From Streptomyces sp. NBC_00461 (GTDB taxonomy: Bacteria > Actinomycetota > Actinomycetes > Streptomycetales > Streptomycetaceae), in the NCBI RefSeq assembly GCF_036013935.1, contig NZ_CP107902.1, positions 3,691,001 through 3,755,000 on the forward strand: a stretch of 64,000 nucleotides of DNA, given 5' to 3'. Of this stretch, positions 33,795 to 43,517 are shown one piece after another. Under the pieces are notes generated by a model. It was not told where the DNA came from and made no database searches. It saw only the letters and a program-made list of their open reading frames with translations. Numbering within the stretch: position 1 is the stretch's first letter; every line of letters starts with the position of its first letter. The translations under genes were made by a program, and so were the position numbers.

Positions 33795-36700
33795 TCATGG
33801 GGTTGGTGTCGCGTTCTCAGGTGGGTGTGGCAGTTCGTCGAGCAGAGGGTCGTACCCCGCGTTGTCCGAGTGCGCGTCGATCAGGTTGTGCGCCCGATCC
33901 ACCCAGTCTTCCGGTACGGGATGTCCGGCCAGCTCCCATTGGTGCAGCACCACGGCCAGATAGCGTTTGATGAAGTCCGTCGCGTCCGGGTCGAAGCAGA
34001 GCAGCGCCGCGCGCACGGCGTCCCGGTGCACGGGCGAGAAGTGGCCGCCCGCGCTCCACAACCGGAAGAGCAGCCGGGCGCCGGATACCGCCTCTCCGTC
34101 GGGCAGTACCCCGTAGCCGGTGAGCGCCAGTTCGAGGTCGAGCTCTTCCAGACCCTGGGCCAGGTGCAGCAGTGCGTCGGTTCCTGTGTCGCACCGCAGG
34201 TGGGCGTCTCGCGTCACCGTATCGGGGCTGGCGGTCTGCCAGCCGATGTAGCGGCGCTGTTCCTCACTGCCGTGGCCGTGGGTCCAGTGTGGGTTCACCG
34301 CGTGGGGATCCTCCGGGTTCTCTCCCAGCCCGATTGTGATGGCGCGCCTCTCCCCGTCCCACACCCGCTGCAGCCGCAGCCGGTCCGCCAGGGCCCGCCA
34401 CTCCTCCGCGTGCAGCTGTGACTCCAGCAGCAGCATCGTGCCCCGCCATGCGCTGACCGGGTCGGGGTCTGTGGGGAACAGCTCTCGTCCTGACACCGCC
34501 TCCTCCGCCACTATCAGCAGAAGCAGCAACAAGTTCGCGCGGTAGAAGGCGGGAGCGGCCGGAGCAGGGTGCCGGCGCGGCTGGTAGGAGGCGTAGGAAG
34601 AGACGGGGCGATCATCCAGGGAATCGTGGAACAGTCTCAGGAGCAACTGGCTCAGCTCCTCGCGGTTCCGCGTCGGCAGCGGGCGCAGCGCCTCTGTCAG
34701 GAACGCCACCACCGGCCCGCGCCCCGCGCACGCGGCGAACGACAGCAGCGCGTACAGGAACGAGTCATCGGTACGGGAGCGCCGGGCCCGCTGGGTCTCC
34801 GCCCGCTCGGCCGCCAGCAGGTCCTGAAGTTCGTGTGCGACAAGCCGGGCGACAAAGAACTCGCCGAAGGTCGCGTGCAGAAATTCGTACGAGTGCAGCC
34901 GCACGCCGTCACGAAATGCTTCCGCGCGGTGGATGAAGAAGAACCGGCCGATGGTCGTTTGTGCCCCGCTCAGCGTTGCCCGCAGCCCCGTAGGCAGGGA
35001 TGTCTGCTGAGGCAGCAGCTCCTGCAAGTCGGACTCCAGCTCGTCTTCGGTGACCCACTGCTGGCGCCGGTTGAACATCCCGAAGGCGGCTACCGACAGC
35101 CGCAGCAGCTCGTACTCGATCGCCTGCGCCATGTCCTCGTCGGTCAGCCGCGCGTCGTGCTTGAGTACTTCCCGGAGTGCGAACCGGGCGAGCAGCCGCT
35201 CGTACAACTCGTACCCGGCGAGCGTGCCCGCCTCGCGCTGGTAGAGGTTGTCCTGGGCGTCGTACAGGGCCAGCATCAGCAGCAGGAGAGGCTGGCTCGC
35301 GAGGTCGGGCTGGGCAAGGGCCTGCTCGGGGGTGAGCGGGCGCAGGCCGTGGCGGCTGAAGTAGGCGGCGTTCTTGCGGTTCCACAGCTCCAGCCACTGT
35401 CCGGTCTGCGTAGCGCTGAAGGATTCGAGCCGGATAGCGATCCCGCCGGGCGTCAGCCGGGCCCGGTCCGCGACGACGGTGCGGCTGGTCACCACGATGG
35501 CGAGCGGTCGGCCGAGCGCGGCTTCGCGCTCCTGGAAGACCCCCACCCGTTCCAGGTAGTCGGACTGGTGCAGCCCGGTCGCCTGGAGCAGCTCGTCGAA
35601 TCCGTCGAGGAGGACGACGGGCAGGGCATGGCCGGCCGCGCGGACGACGTCCGCCCAGTCCATGGTTCGCTCGCCAGTAGCCTGCCGGATCGCCGCCTCG
35701 ATCTGGTCCTGTACGCCTGTGTCAGCGGGCACGTCCCGCAGCGGGACCCGCACGACCAGGAAGTCCTCGGTAGGAAGCCGGGCCGCGAGCACCTTGGTCA
35801 GGAGCGACTTGCCGGAGCCGGGAAGTCCCAGCAGCAGGATCGGCACCTCAACCGCCTTGGGCGCGGTCAGGAAACCCTCCAGAAACGTGTCCAGGCCACC
35901 GCGCACCTCGTGCTGCCGCCACCATGCCTCGCTGGTCAGCCGGTCCGCCTTGCCGAACCCCGCCACCCGGAAGTCCGCGCTCACGTACGCCTCGCGCAGG
36001 CTTGGGATCGCCATCCCCGCGGCGGTCTCCTCCGCGCCCAGGATCGGCCCGTCGAGCAGCAGGGCCCCGGCGCGGCGCAGTGCGGTCAGTCGGCCGGCCG
36101 GAAGATCTCCGTCCGCGAGCCGCGTGACCGTCTCCTCCAGACGGCGGACCGCGAAGCGGGTCGCCCGGTGGTCAACCCTGTCGGCCCAGATCCCCACGTC
36201 CGGGAAATCCACGGCCAGTTGGCGGAACATCTCCTCGTAGAAAGTCAGGGCGATGTCTGGGACGTGATCGTGGAGGGTCGCTCGCACCTCCTCGCACGCT
36301 TCTGTGGTCAGCCGGTCCCAAACCGCCAGCCCAGACACGTATGCCTCCATGTGCCCGGACATGGAGGCATAGAAGCCACGCAGCGCGGTCAGAGTCGTCT
36401 CGTACGGCTCGTGCGGCGAGGGCAGGGGCAGATGCGAACCCAAGAGGTGATCGGCGACAGCGGCAAGACGGCGAGACTCAGGGGCGTCACCGGTGGCGAG
36501 CCGCACTGAATCGGTCCGGGTCGTGGCCAGTTCTCGCACCTCGAAGGGCAGTTGTGCCTGCGCCATCGCGTCACCGTAGGCGGCCACCACGATCACCGCG
36601 TGGGCGGCGGCCAAGCGCTCGGTGCGCTCGAACCGGCCCAGGCCCTGAATCCGTTCGGCGGCCCTCGAAACCAACGAGCGGCTGAGAGCGGCCAGTTGGG

Positions 36701-36851
36701 CATCGGCCCCGAAGAGCGAGAGGATCAATTCCGGCGCGGGTCCGACGGCGGTCGTGAGGGCACCGCCCAAAACCCGGTCCAGCGCGTCAAGAGCCGGTCC
36801 GTTCCCTCCGAGCAGTTGAACAGCATCGGCGTAGCGCAATGGTCCTGGCAT
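33795..36851 (-). CDS. NNH7-NACHT NTPase
   Basis: 1018 residues. The N-terminal ~110 residues ('LRYADAVQLLGGNGPALDAL', 'RFERTERLAAAHAVIVVAAY') match the NACHT N-terminal helical domain 7 common in Streptomyces. The NACHT core has Walker A GLPGSGKS (342-349), Walker B PVVLLDGFDE (411-420) and a winged-helix region with 'LHSYEFLHATFGEFFVARLV'. The C-terminal ~300 residues are helical and may sense the trigger. Bacterial NACHT proteins include anti-phage effectors; NNH7 is thought to be the effector or adaptor part, with no catalytic residue known. Divergent from an unknown 485-residue gene, with which it may form the module of this block. Confidence 0.9.
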   Translation of the reverse strand: MPGPLRYADAVQLLGGNGPALDALDRVLGGALTTAVGPAPELILSLFGADAQLAALSRSLVSRAAERIQGLGRFERTERLAAAHAVIVVAAYGDAMAQAQLPFEVRELATTRTDSVRLATGDAPESRRLAAVADHLLGSHLPLPSPHEPYETTLTALRGFYASMSGHMEAYVSGLAVWDRLTTEACEEVRATLHDHVPDIALTFYEEMFRQLAVDFPDVGIWADRVDHRATRFAVRRLEETVTRLADGDLPAGRLTALRRAGALLLDGPILGAEETAAGMAIPSLREAYVSADFRVAGFGKADRLTSEAWWRQHEVRGGLDTFLEGFLTAPKAVEVPILLLGLPGSGKSLLTKVLAARLPTEDFLVVRVPLRDVPADTGVQDQIEAAIRQATGERTMDWADVVRAAGHALPVVLLDGFDELLQATGLHQSDYLERVGVFQEREAALGRPLAIVVTSRTVVADRARLTPGGIAIRLESFSATQTGQWLELWNRKNAAYFSRHGLRPLTPEQALAQPDLASQPLLLLMLALYDAQDNLYQREAGTLAGYELYERLLARFALREVLKHDARLTDEDMAQAIEYELLRLSVAAFGMFNRRQQWVTEDELESDLQELLPQQTSLPTGLRATLSGAQTTIGRFFFIHRAEAFRDGVRLHSYEFLHATFGEFFVARLVAHELQDLLAAERAETQRARRSRTDDSFLYALLSFAACAGRGPVVAFLTEALRPLPTRNREELSQLLLRLFHDSLDDRPVSSYASYQPRRHPAPAAPAFYRANLLLLLLIVAEEAVSGRELFPTDPDPVSAWRGTMLLLESQLHAEEWRALADRLRLQRVWDGERRAITIGLGENPEDPHAVNPHWTHGHGSEEQRRYIGWQTASPDTVTRDAHLRCDTGTDALLHLAQGLEELDLELALTGYGVLPDGEAVSGARLLFRLWSAGGHFSPVHRDAVRAALLCFDPDATDFIKRYLAVVLHQWELAGHPVPEDWVDRAHNLIDAHSDNAGYDPLLDELPHPPENATPTP

Positions 36852-37019
36852 CCCCGCACCCCCTCGGGAGCCAGAATGCCCACACAGACGCCATGCGGAA
36901 CCACAGCCCGGTCGTCTCTACCGGGGGAAGAGGACTGGCCCCGTGTGCGCGATTCGGCTGTGCTTGATGGGCTTTCAAATGCGGTGCGGTACCCACCTGG
37001 GTTAGGGGATCATCGAGGC

Positions 37020-38477
37020 ATGGGCGCTGCCACATCATCAGGCGGCTGGATCCCGTTCGAGCCGCCCGCACCATTGACCCCCTCCATCACCGCCTACCTG
37101 TCGGTTGCAGGCTGGCAACACCGTCGCGATGGGGCGGTATATAGGCTGCGCACGCAGGAGTCCTACACCCGGCAGACGCCGGTTCTACTCGACGCGAGGC
37201 ACATCCCTGCCAGAGGCACGGACGCTTTCGGGCACCTCGCTTCTCTTTCGGAGCAGCCGCCGAGCTGGGCGCCGCCCGCTGAAGCACTGCGGCGGTTGCA
37301 CGAGCAGGATGATCTACCGGCGCGTGCCGCCGAGTTCCAGCTGAACTTCCTGACGACACGACCCGACGGCCTTCCCCATGCGATGCGAACGTTCTTCGCC
37401 GACCGTGCGGTGCCGGCCTTCCCGGACTCCCAACTCCTGGTCGTCGCCATGGCCCAGGAACTCGCCAGCCGGTACGCGCTCGTCAGGGGCCTGGTATCCC
37501 TGGAGAACGACCCGACGATCGCCCTGGGTAACGGGCACGAACTTCCCGCAGGCCGGGCGCTGGCCACCAGTGGCATCTTCGGGGCGCAGTCCTACCTTGG
37601 CGCCGCGCTGAACGTCCTCGCCCCCTACGTCTACGCCGTACCGGCCCCGCGGATGCGCGCCGTCGGGATCTGGGTTTTCGGCGACCTCACACCCGGTGCC
37701 ACCTGGCCGAGCAACCAGCTCGTCGACGCCCTCAAAATCAGCGACGACCGCTTTACTGGGCCGTCTCTACGCGGCGGCCAGAACCGCCCGAACCTCACGA
37801 GCAGCCAACTCCACACCTTCCTCACCTGGTGGATCGCCCGGGTCAACGATGTCCTGGCGCTCGCCACCGACCCGGCGCGTTTCTTCCTGGACAAGTCCAC
37901 CCCCACCTACGACCCGGGGCTGCACTGGCAGTACCTGGCCAGCATCGAACGCGTTCTCCGCGACGTTGCCGAGACTATGCTCGACTCCGAGCAGAACGAG
38001 ACCGCCCGGCTCCGCGCCGCCTACGACGCGCTGGACGCCATGGAAGGCATGAAACTGGTGGGCTTCGATGCGGCCGTCACGCCAAGCAACGCGCGCAAGG
38101 CTTACGACTGGCTCAACCAACAGCTCCCCGCCGATGTTGCCGCAGTAGCCTTGCCAGCTTGTCTCCGAGGGGTCGAAGCCCTCGACCGGGTCAAGGACGG
38201 CTTCAGTCCTGGGAGATACGTCGGTACGGACGGCCTGGTCAACCTCCCGGGAAAGAACGGACCAGTCAAGCGCTCCTGGGACGGGGCGACCGCCGGGTAC
38301 CTGCGCCTGGACCGCAACAGCGCGCACTCCTTCTTGAACCAGACCGCCGAGCAGAAGGCCGTCCTGTTGTCTCACAACGGTCACCTGCCGCGTGGCCTCG
38401 CCAACATCGCCCTGCTGTGGCTGATACGGCTACTCGCTGACCCGACGCAGCTTGCGGTCAAGTTGCCCGTGGTGTGA
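37020..38477 (+). CDS. Unknown 485-residue protein beside the NACHT gene
   Basis: Starts at ATG 37020 with GAGG immediately upstream; the open frame to 36552 is antisense to the NACHT gene and is ignored. No domain recognised. Visible features: 'LLVVAMAQELASRYALVRGL', 'IFGAQSYLGAALNVLAPYVY' (helical, partly hydrophobic), 'MRAVGIWVFGDLTPG' and a C-terminal hydrophobic helix. No signal peptide. Divergent from NACHT with about 170 bp between, and followed by repeat A, so the pair fills one repeat-bounded block. It could be the effector, target or immunity partner. Confidence 0.7.
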   Translation: MGAATSSGGWIPFEPPAPLTPSITAYLSVAGWQHRRDGAVYRLRTQESYTRQTPVLLDARHIPARGTDAFGHLASLSEQPPSWAPPAEALRRLHEQDDLPARAAEFQLNFLTTRPDGLPHAMRTFFADRAVPAFPDSQLLVVAMAQELASRYALVRGLVSLENDPTIALGNGHELPAGRALATSGIFGAQSYLGAALNVLAPYVYAVPAPRMRAVGIWVFGDLTPGATWPSNQLVDALKISDDRFTGPSLRGGQNRPNLTSSQLHTFLTWWIARVNDVLALATDPARFFLDKSTPTYDPGLHWQYLASIERVLRDVAETMLDSEQNETARLRAAYDALDAMEGMKLVGFDAAVTPSNARKAYDWLNQQLPADVAAVALPACLRGVEALDRVKDGFSPGRYVGTDGLVNLPGKNGPVKRSWDGATAGYLRLDRNSAHSFLNQTAEQKAVLLSHNGHLPRGLANIALLWLIRLLADPTQLAVKLPVV

Positions 38478-38700
38478 ACGTGCCGTGAGGTGCACAGTGC
38501 AGGCCTGCCTGACGCTGCGTCTACCACCAGGACCGCATTGCGCAAGTCGCTGACCTGGCGTGGTGAGTTCCCTCGGGATCTCACCACGAGTCAAGGAGAA
38601 CTCACCACGGTCTGGAAGGGCAATTACTACGCCGCAGAGGAGGGTAGGCGCCGGTGCGGGCCCCCTTCCTCTTTCGTCAAGGGGCTAGGCTGTTGATTTG

Positions 38701-38847
38701 TTATACAGCTTCGTCAGCCATGAGCCCTGCCCCAAGGTCCTTCAAAGCATTCAGTCGACTTTGCAGCTCAGGCGGCAGCTCAACTGCTATATGGACTGTC
38801 CGACCGCTCTTGACTTCTTCACCAACAAGGTCTGCGACAGTCTCCAT
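38701..38847 (-). pseudogene. Recombinase-end-like remnant or 48-residue protein (core A)
   Basis: From ATG 38847 it reads 'METVADLVGEEVKSGRTVHI' then 'AVELPPELQSRLNALKDLG'. The front (WCTRMETVADL when read from upstream) aligns with the intact recombinase end (WWTTVNVVADL); the back differs and is shared with copies B and C. No ribosome site. Either the tail of a lost recombinase of a second type or a short stand-alone antitoxin-like protein. Confidence 0.6.
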
Positions 38848-38979
38848 TCTCGTGCACCAACTGCAAGGCAGTAGAAAGATGCCCAGGCCTGGCCACCACC
38901 GAATCCGGCGGGGGATACGGATCCGAGTGATGACAAGCCAAGAGGTATCAACAGATACGGACTATTGACTTTCGATTGA

Positions 38980-39375
38980 GAAGAGAGTTCGCATACTGTC
39001 CCTCAGCCCCAGCAGTTTCAGCAGGCGATTCCACGGCTGCACTCGACAGGATTCGCGGGTACCACGCGGGTCTCAGCGGAGCGGGTAGCGGTTCGCGTGG
39101 AGAAGTCAGGAAGCACCGTCTACGCACTTGATATCTACCCCGGTGGCCTCAGCGACGGCACGCTTGCCTTCAGCCTGGATCAGCACCGTCTGGGCGGGAG
39201 CGGTATGCACGCCTTCGCCACTCCCCTCTACGATCGCGAGGCCGGTGGTCCGAGGCTGGAGCTCACTAACTTCTCGCTCCTCGACATGAGCGGAGGCGTC
39301 AGCCGAACCATGACCAAGGAGGAGCTGTTCACTGCCATTTGGGATCGTCTGATTGAGCAGATCGAGCGGCGGTGA
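38980..39375 (+). pseudogene. Gene lacking its 5' end, unknown
   Basis: The frame is coding-like from 38980, just after a stop, through to 39375 ('QQFQQAIPRLHSTGFAGTT', 'YALDIYPGGLSDGTLAFSL', 'LFTAIWDRLIEQIERR'), but no start codon precedes the well-formed part; GTG 39097 is the first possible one. The break lies about 120 bp from repeat A, as expected if an insertion event cut the gene. Family not recognised. Confidence 0.5.
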
Positions 39376-39441
39376 TGAACTCGACTCTCTCCATGCCTGC
39401 TCGTCGAAAGCGCGGTCCTCAGAGAACCGGCGAGGTGGTAC

Positions 39442-41379
39442 CTACCGCTTCACCCGGCTGCGGACCGCGAGGACTACCAGACCGAGGAGGACTGGCTCCG
39501 TCAGCCGGGAGAGCACTGTGATGTAGGCGCCGGCGGTGGTGAGGTCCTGGCCGGATGAATGGAAGACGACCGAGTTGATCACCACGCGCAGGCTCTTCTC
39601 GAACCGCCCGCTCGATATTCGCTCGTGTAGCGGGCTGGTGGGGTTGGTTGAGCCGGGGGTGTCGGTGATGAGCCGGATCTCCTGGCCGGTCACCTTCCCG
39701 GTTGAGACCGACTTCGGGTCGTCGGCGGGAAGGCCCCACAGCATCATCGCCAGCAACGTTGCGGTCATGGCCAATAGCAGCCACACCAGAGCGCGGGTGG
39801 CCCTTAACCCGTAGCCGGACAACGCCCAGTAGGCCACGAGCAGGCCACGTTCGGCGCAGGGGGTAGCGGAGTCATGGCGGCGCATCTCCATCTCGCCGTA
39901 GTAGAAGTCGGCGGCCCCCGGCTCGTTCTTGCTGTCTTCGAAGGATTTGCGCAACGCCCGGTACACCGGCGCTACTTGCCCAGGCTCGACGTGTCCGACG
40001 CCGAACACGGCCGTGTTCCATCCCCGGATCGCTGTTGGACGGCTCGCTCGCCAATGATGCTCCTCGGCCAGGGTGCGGCGCTGTGTGAACCACACTGGGC
40101 GCCCGCGTCGCCAGTGCGTACCGGGCGGAATCACTTCGAACAAGCAGATACCTTCCAACCGCAGCTGATCCAGGTGAACGGTGCCGGTGAACAGACAGCG
40201 CGACAGGTCGACGTCCGCGAGGACGAGATGTGCAGCATCCACGCCTCGAAGCGAGGCCATCCAAACCGTGGCATCGGGCTCGCTAGAGAGAACCTGTTCA
40301 TCCACCAACATTCCGTCAGAGAGACGGAAGAGGCCGGGTTCCGCAGCGATCGTGAGCGGGTGTTCGAAGACCGAGTGGGCGAAGTCGACTGTGGCGTACC
40401 GCAGCTGCAACACGGCCGTTGACGACCAATGCGTCCGCCAACACTCCAGACGTCTCGCGGCGATCGTGATGGTTACAGGACTGCTGAACACTGCCCCGGA
40501 CAGCGTCACCTGCCCTGCGCACACCAGCGGTCCCAGACCAGCCGACCGTTTGAAAACCGTTGACGTGAACCGGACGTTGCCCTTGAAGACTGCCGCTCGA
40601 AAGTCGGCATCGGCCTTGAAGGTCGCTGATCCGAATCGAGCGTTGCCCTCGAAGACTGCCGACCTGAACCGGGCGTTTCCCTCGAAGACCGCGGACTTGA
40701 AGGCAGCATCTTTGAAGAACACTGACCTGAACCGGGCGTCGCCCGTGAAGGTGACCGACGTGAACCGGGCGTCGCCTCTGAAGATCGCCGACCTGAAGTC
40801 TGTGTAGCCCTCGAAGGTCGCCCACTCGAACGAGGCAACGTCTTCGAAGGCCGGCGATACAAACGCGGCGTCTCCTTTGAAGATCGCCGCCGCGAACCCA
40901 GCGGCTCCCCTGAAAGTGGTCAACTCGAACCAGGCGTTGGCCTCGAAGGTTGCCGACCCGAACCAGGCGGCGCCCCCAAAGGTCGCCAAAACGAAATTAG
41001 CGGTGCCCTTGAAGGTTACCGACCGGAAGTCGGCATCGCCCTCGAAGGTCACCGACCGGAAGTCGACGGCATCCTCGAAAGTCACCCACCGGAAGTCGGC
41101 ATGACCGAGGCGCACAGCTCTGGTGACAGGATCGCGCAAGGCATCTAGCAGCTGTACAAGCAAGGGCGCGTCCAGCTCAGTGCCGCGATGGTCCAGGGCG
41201 TTGCCGGGGCCAAGGCCACTAAAATAGTCTGCGCGTTCGCCATCGCTGAGATGACGCAGGCACCGCCCGTAGGGCTCGGTCCTGTGACCGCGGCAGCCGA
41301 CCGGATCATCCGAGCCTCCGCCCTGAGCGCAGTGCGGCCATGACGGCTGGGCGGCGGCAGGCAGGAGCGGGGACGTCAT
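39442..41379 (-). CDS. Pentapeptide-repeat protein with C-terminal membrane segments
   Basis: 645 residues. From about 90 to 330 the sequence is a run of pentapeptide repeats of the 'F.SATF' kind ('DFRSVTFEGDADFRSVTF' cut to one pair), forming a right-handed quadrilateral beta helix. A non-repeat middle domain follows, then two membrane segments near the end ('ALVWLLLAMTATLLAMML' and 'LTEPVLLGLVVLAVRSR') separated by a loop, as in pentapeptide-repeat proteins fused to ion-channel-like domains. The beta helix would sit in the cytoplasm as a docking or sensing surface. Possible roles include membrane effector in defence. Confidence 0.88.
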   Translation of the reverse strand: MTSPLLPAAAQPSWPHCAQGGGSDDPVGCRGHRTEPYGRCLRHLSDGERADYFSGLGPGNALDHRGTELDAPLLVQLLDALRDPVTRAVRLGHADFRWVTFEDAVDFRSVTFEGDADFRSVTFKGTANFVLATFGGAAWFGSATFEANAWFELTTFRGAAGFAAAIFKGDAAFVSPAFEDVASFEWATFEGYTDFRSAIFRGDARFTSVTFTGDARFRSVFFKDAAFKSAVFEGNARFRSAVFEGNARFGSATFKADADFRAAVFKGNVRFTSTVFKRSAGLGPLVCAGQVTLSGAVFSSPVTITIAARRLECWRTHWSSTAVLQLRYATVDFAHSVFEHPLTIAAEPGLFRLSDGMLVDEQVLSSEPDATVWMASLRGVDAAHLVLADVDLSRCLFTGTVHLDQLRLEGICLFEVIPPGTHWRRGRPVWFTQRRTLAEEHHWRASRPTAIRGWNTAVFGVGHVEPGQVAPVYRALRKSFEDSKNEPGAADFYYGEMEMRRHDSATPCAERGLLVAYWALSGYGLRATRALVWLLLAMTATLLAMMLWGLPADDPKSVSTGKVTGQEIRLITDTPGSTNPTSPLHERISSGRFEKSLRVVINSVVFHSSGQDLTTAGAYITVLSRLTEPVLLGLVVLAVRSRVKR

Positions 41380-41646
41380 ACCAAGAAGAGACGGCGGAGA
41401 AGGCTAAAGAGTTGCGTACAAAGGTCGGGGCGAGCCAGCGAAGCGCGGGCTTCAGCTGCTACCCACCTCAGCCGCCTCGCTCGGCCATTCCAGCACGCCG
41501 CGACCCGGTGGATTCGGGATCAACCACCTTCCTCACTGGGTAACCGTAGTAGCTCACCCATTTGCCTTTCATGAGTGGCATAACTGGTCTCCGATCATCA
41601 ATCTTGAGAAGCATGCCTCAGTGACTCCAAGCGATAGGTGCTGCCA

Positions 41647-41844
41647 ATGAACGAGGAACAGGCCATTGAGGCCGCCAAGCAGATCGGCTTGAATATCGGC
41701 GAGCATGTGATTATCCAGAACGATGGACAGATCACGCATCCGCATACCAGCGACTCTAGCGACTTTCGTCATGTAGACGGCTGGAGAGTCGAGCGTACTG
41801 GCGAGGACGAGTACGAGGCAGAAAAGGTCCACGGGCCAGCCTAA
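41647..41844 (+). CDS. Small unknown protein
   Basis: 65 residues from ATG 41647 (ATAGGTG 6 bases upstream; an in-frame ATG lies 9 bp earlier). 'EEQAIEAAKQIGLNIGEHVI' followed by a polar stretch and 'WRVERTGEDEYEAEKVHG'. Lower GC than the neighbours. No family known. Confidence 0.55.
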   Translation: MNEEQAIEAAKQIGLNIGEHVIIQNDGQITHPHTSDSSDFRHVDGWRVERTGEDEYEAEKVHGPA

Positions 41845-41907
41845 GAAGGCTTACGCTGGACGCATTACAACCCGCTCTATATGATCTGATCATGAAAGGC
41901 GGGCTGT

Positions 41908-42198
41908 ATGGCCAAACTGAATCTCGCAGATGCGCACTATAACGATGAAGCCAACTTCCTAGATGGCCTCCTCGCTTTCCATCCTGAGTTGTTCAAACAT
42001 CTCAGTCCAGAATCACGCCAAGCCCTAAATGACTACTATTCGCTTGATCGAGAGCTGAAGGTTGATTTTCGTCGCTACCGCCAGGAAGCTATCACACGGG
42101 ACGCCACCCTGGAAGCAACTGCCAAGCTAGCTTTCTCCGAAGTGCTTCGGTTAGCCGAGATCGACAGCTTCATATACACAACACCCGCCGAAGACTAG
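41908..42198 (+). CDS. Small helical unknown protein
   Basis: 96 residues. Helical with 'FLDGLLAFHPELFKHLSPES' and 'ALNDYYSLDRELKVDFRRYR'. Lower GC than neighbours; follows the 65-residue gene by 63 bp and is followed by a terminator, so the two are probably one transcript. No function known. Confidence 0.6.
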   Translation: MAKLNLADAHYNDEANFLDGLLAFHPELFKHLSPESRQALNDYYSLDRELKVDFRRYRQEAITRDATLEATAKLAFSEVLRLAEIDSFIYTTPAED

Positions 42199-42214
42199 CT
42201 GACGCCAAAAGCAA

Positions 42215-42263
42215 TCGGCCGACCCCTCTTCCAGACGGGGAATACTGGAAGGGATCAGCCGAG
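42215..42263 (+). terminator. Bulged hairpin terminator
   Basis: TCGGC, CCC and TTCCAG segments pair with CTGGAA, GGG and GCCGA, starting 17 bp after the stop of the 96-residue gene. Confidence 0.6.
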
Positions 42264-42311
42264 CTAGGTCCAGAGTGCGGCGTTAGCTATTGACGCCAGT
42301 CATGAACAATG

Positions 42312-42342
42312 TTCGAATATTGGCCCACATGGCCAGGACTTC
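42312..42342. repeat. Dispersed 31/32-bp repeat, copy 2
   Basis: Counterpart of 25005-25036 (see there). It lies 30 bp beyond the stop of an ISAs1-type transposase remnant, a position consistent with the terminal repeat of that element. Confidence 0.55.
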
Positions 42343-42371
42343 GGCGTACTCGCATGACACCCGGTTCGTGA

Positions 42372-42610
42372 TCATCCGAGGCCGAGGAGTGCGAGGGGGC
42401 GGCGAGGGTCGCGGGCGTTGCGGCGGAGGCCGGCTGCCGTGTTCTTCAATGCGGCCATGCGGAGGGCTCCGATAGCGAGGTTGCGCCAGGTGGCCATCGC
42501 GCGGGGCGTGTTGCCGGTCCGCAGCTGAGAGGCGTCCAGGATCGTTCGGGCGCCTTGATGCGCATGCGCGAGGCAGAGAAACCACCTGAACGGCCCACGT
42601 TCCCGGTCGG
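42372..42610 (-). pseudogene. ISAs1-type transposase C-terminal remnant
   Basis: Reads '[20 protein letters not shown]' then '[20 protein letters not shown]', the conserved C-terminus of ISAs1-family transposases (RTGN..., RNLAI..L, RHHARDP..PL). No N-terminal part or start present. Confidence 0.7.
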
Positions 42611-42667
42611 CGTGCGAGATGACCCATTCGGCCGCACGTTTAACTCCACTGCCGGTACGCGACAGGT

Positions 42668-42835
42668 GTGATCACGCTCCGTCCGGGAGGCATCGTGATC
42701 CTCATAGCTCTTCTTGTCCCGATGGCGCTGCTTCTGGTGATGGTCGCACTCGACGCGTTCGAAGACCATCTGTTCCCTCCACGCCAACCTCCGCCGCTGG
42801 AGAACACCATTCCCGAGCAGTCAGAACTCGACTGA
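42668..42835 (+). CDS. Small single-pass membrane protein
   Basis: 55 residues from GTG 42668. One membrane segment ('[20 protein letters not shown]') then '[11 protein letters not shown]' and a Pro/Glu-rich tail. Streptomyces genomes have many such short N-terminal-anchor proteins of unknown role. It lies 29 bp before the AccE-like gene and is probably co-transcribed with it. Confidence 0.6.
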   Translation: MITLRPGGIVILIALLVPMALLLVMVALDAFEDHLFPPRQPPPLENTIPEQSELD

Positions 42836-42864
42836 GCAGTCCATCGAAGACGGGAGAAAGAACC

Positions 42865-43068
42865 ATGAGCACTCCTTGCGGAAACCTGCTCCGCGTCGAG
42901 AAGGGTCATGCCGAGGCCGAGGAGCTGGCCGCCATCGTCGCGGTCCTGATGGCCCGTGCTGCCACCCTGCCCTCAGCCGCCCCGACCCGCCGCGGCCGCT
43001 CCAGGGCCGGCTGGTGTCGTCTTGAGCGCACCCCGGGCTTCCGCGCCCCGCACAGCTGGCAGGACTGA
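42865..43068 (+). CDS. Acyl-CoA carboxylase epsilon-subunit-like protein
   Basis: 67 residues; GGGAG 8 bases before ATG 42865. 'LLRVEKGHAEAEELAAIVAV' matches the AccE/PccE pattern (Rv..G.p..eElAAlvAVL), followed by an Arg/Pro stretch and a C-terminal Trp ('SWQD'). In actinobacteria this small subunit joins the beta subunit of acyl-CoA carboxylase and raises activity. No beta subunit is near, so this may be a stray or specialised copy. Confidence 0.75.
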   Translation: MSTPCGNLLRVEKGHAEAEELAAIVAVLMARAATLPSAAPTRRGRSRAGWCRLERTPGFRAPHSWQD

Positions 43069-43517
43069 CCAAGGCGCTCGATCACGCGCCCGGGTGAGGT
43101 CCGTCTCGGTCGGCGTCGGAGTCCGGCTCCGGTTCCGGTTCTTCGCCTGGCTCGGGCCACCGCCCGAAGGGGCCGATGGGCTGCTCAGGGTGACACCGAG
43201 CACGCCGGGTCCCTTTGTACGGTGCGGTGGCATCGGGATCACGAGTCCTCACCTTCATGTCGGGCCTGCGCCAGCAGCGCTGTCACGACGTCGTTCGCTT
43301 GGTCCGCGGTCTGCTCATCAACCGGGGTCAGGAACCTGGAACCCCCGGCGGCTCGGAGCGGGCGGCACGAGCCCGCTCCGGCCGAGAGGACAGCCCGCGT
43401 GAGCTCCGCAACTGCGGATGGCGCGGGCCGACATGCCACGCCTGGCGTAATGAGTCGCTCCGGCTGCTTGACCAGGTCACGTTGTGCGCAGGCAGTATCC
43501 GGAGAGGGGGCAGGAAG

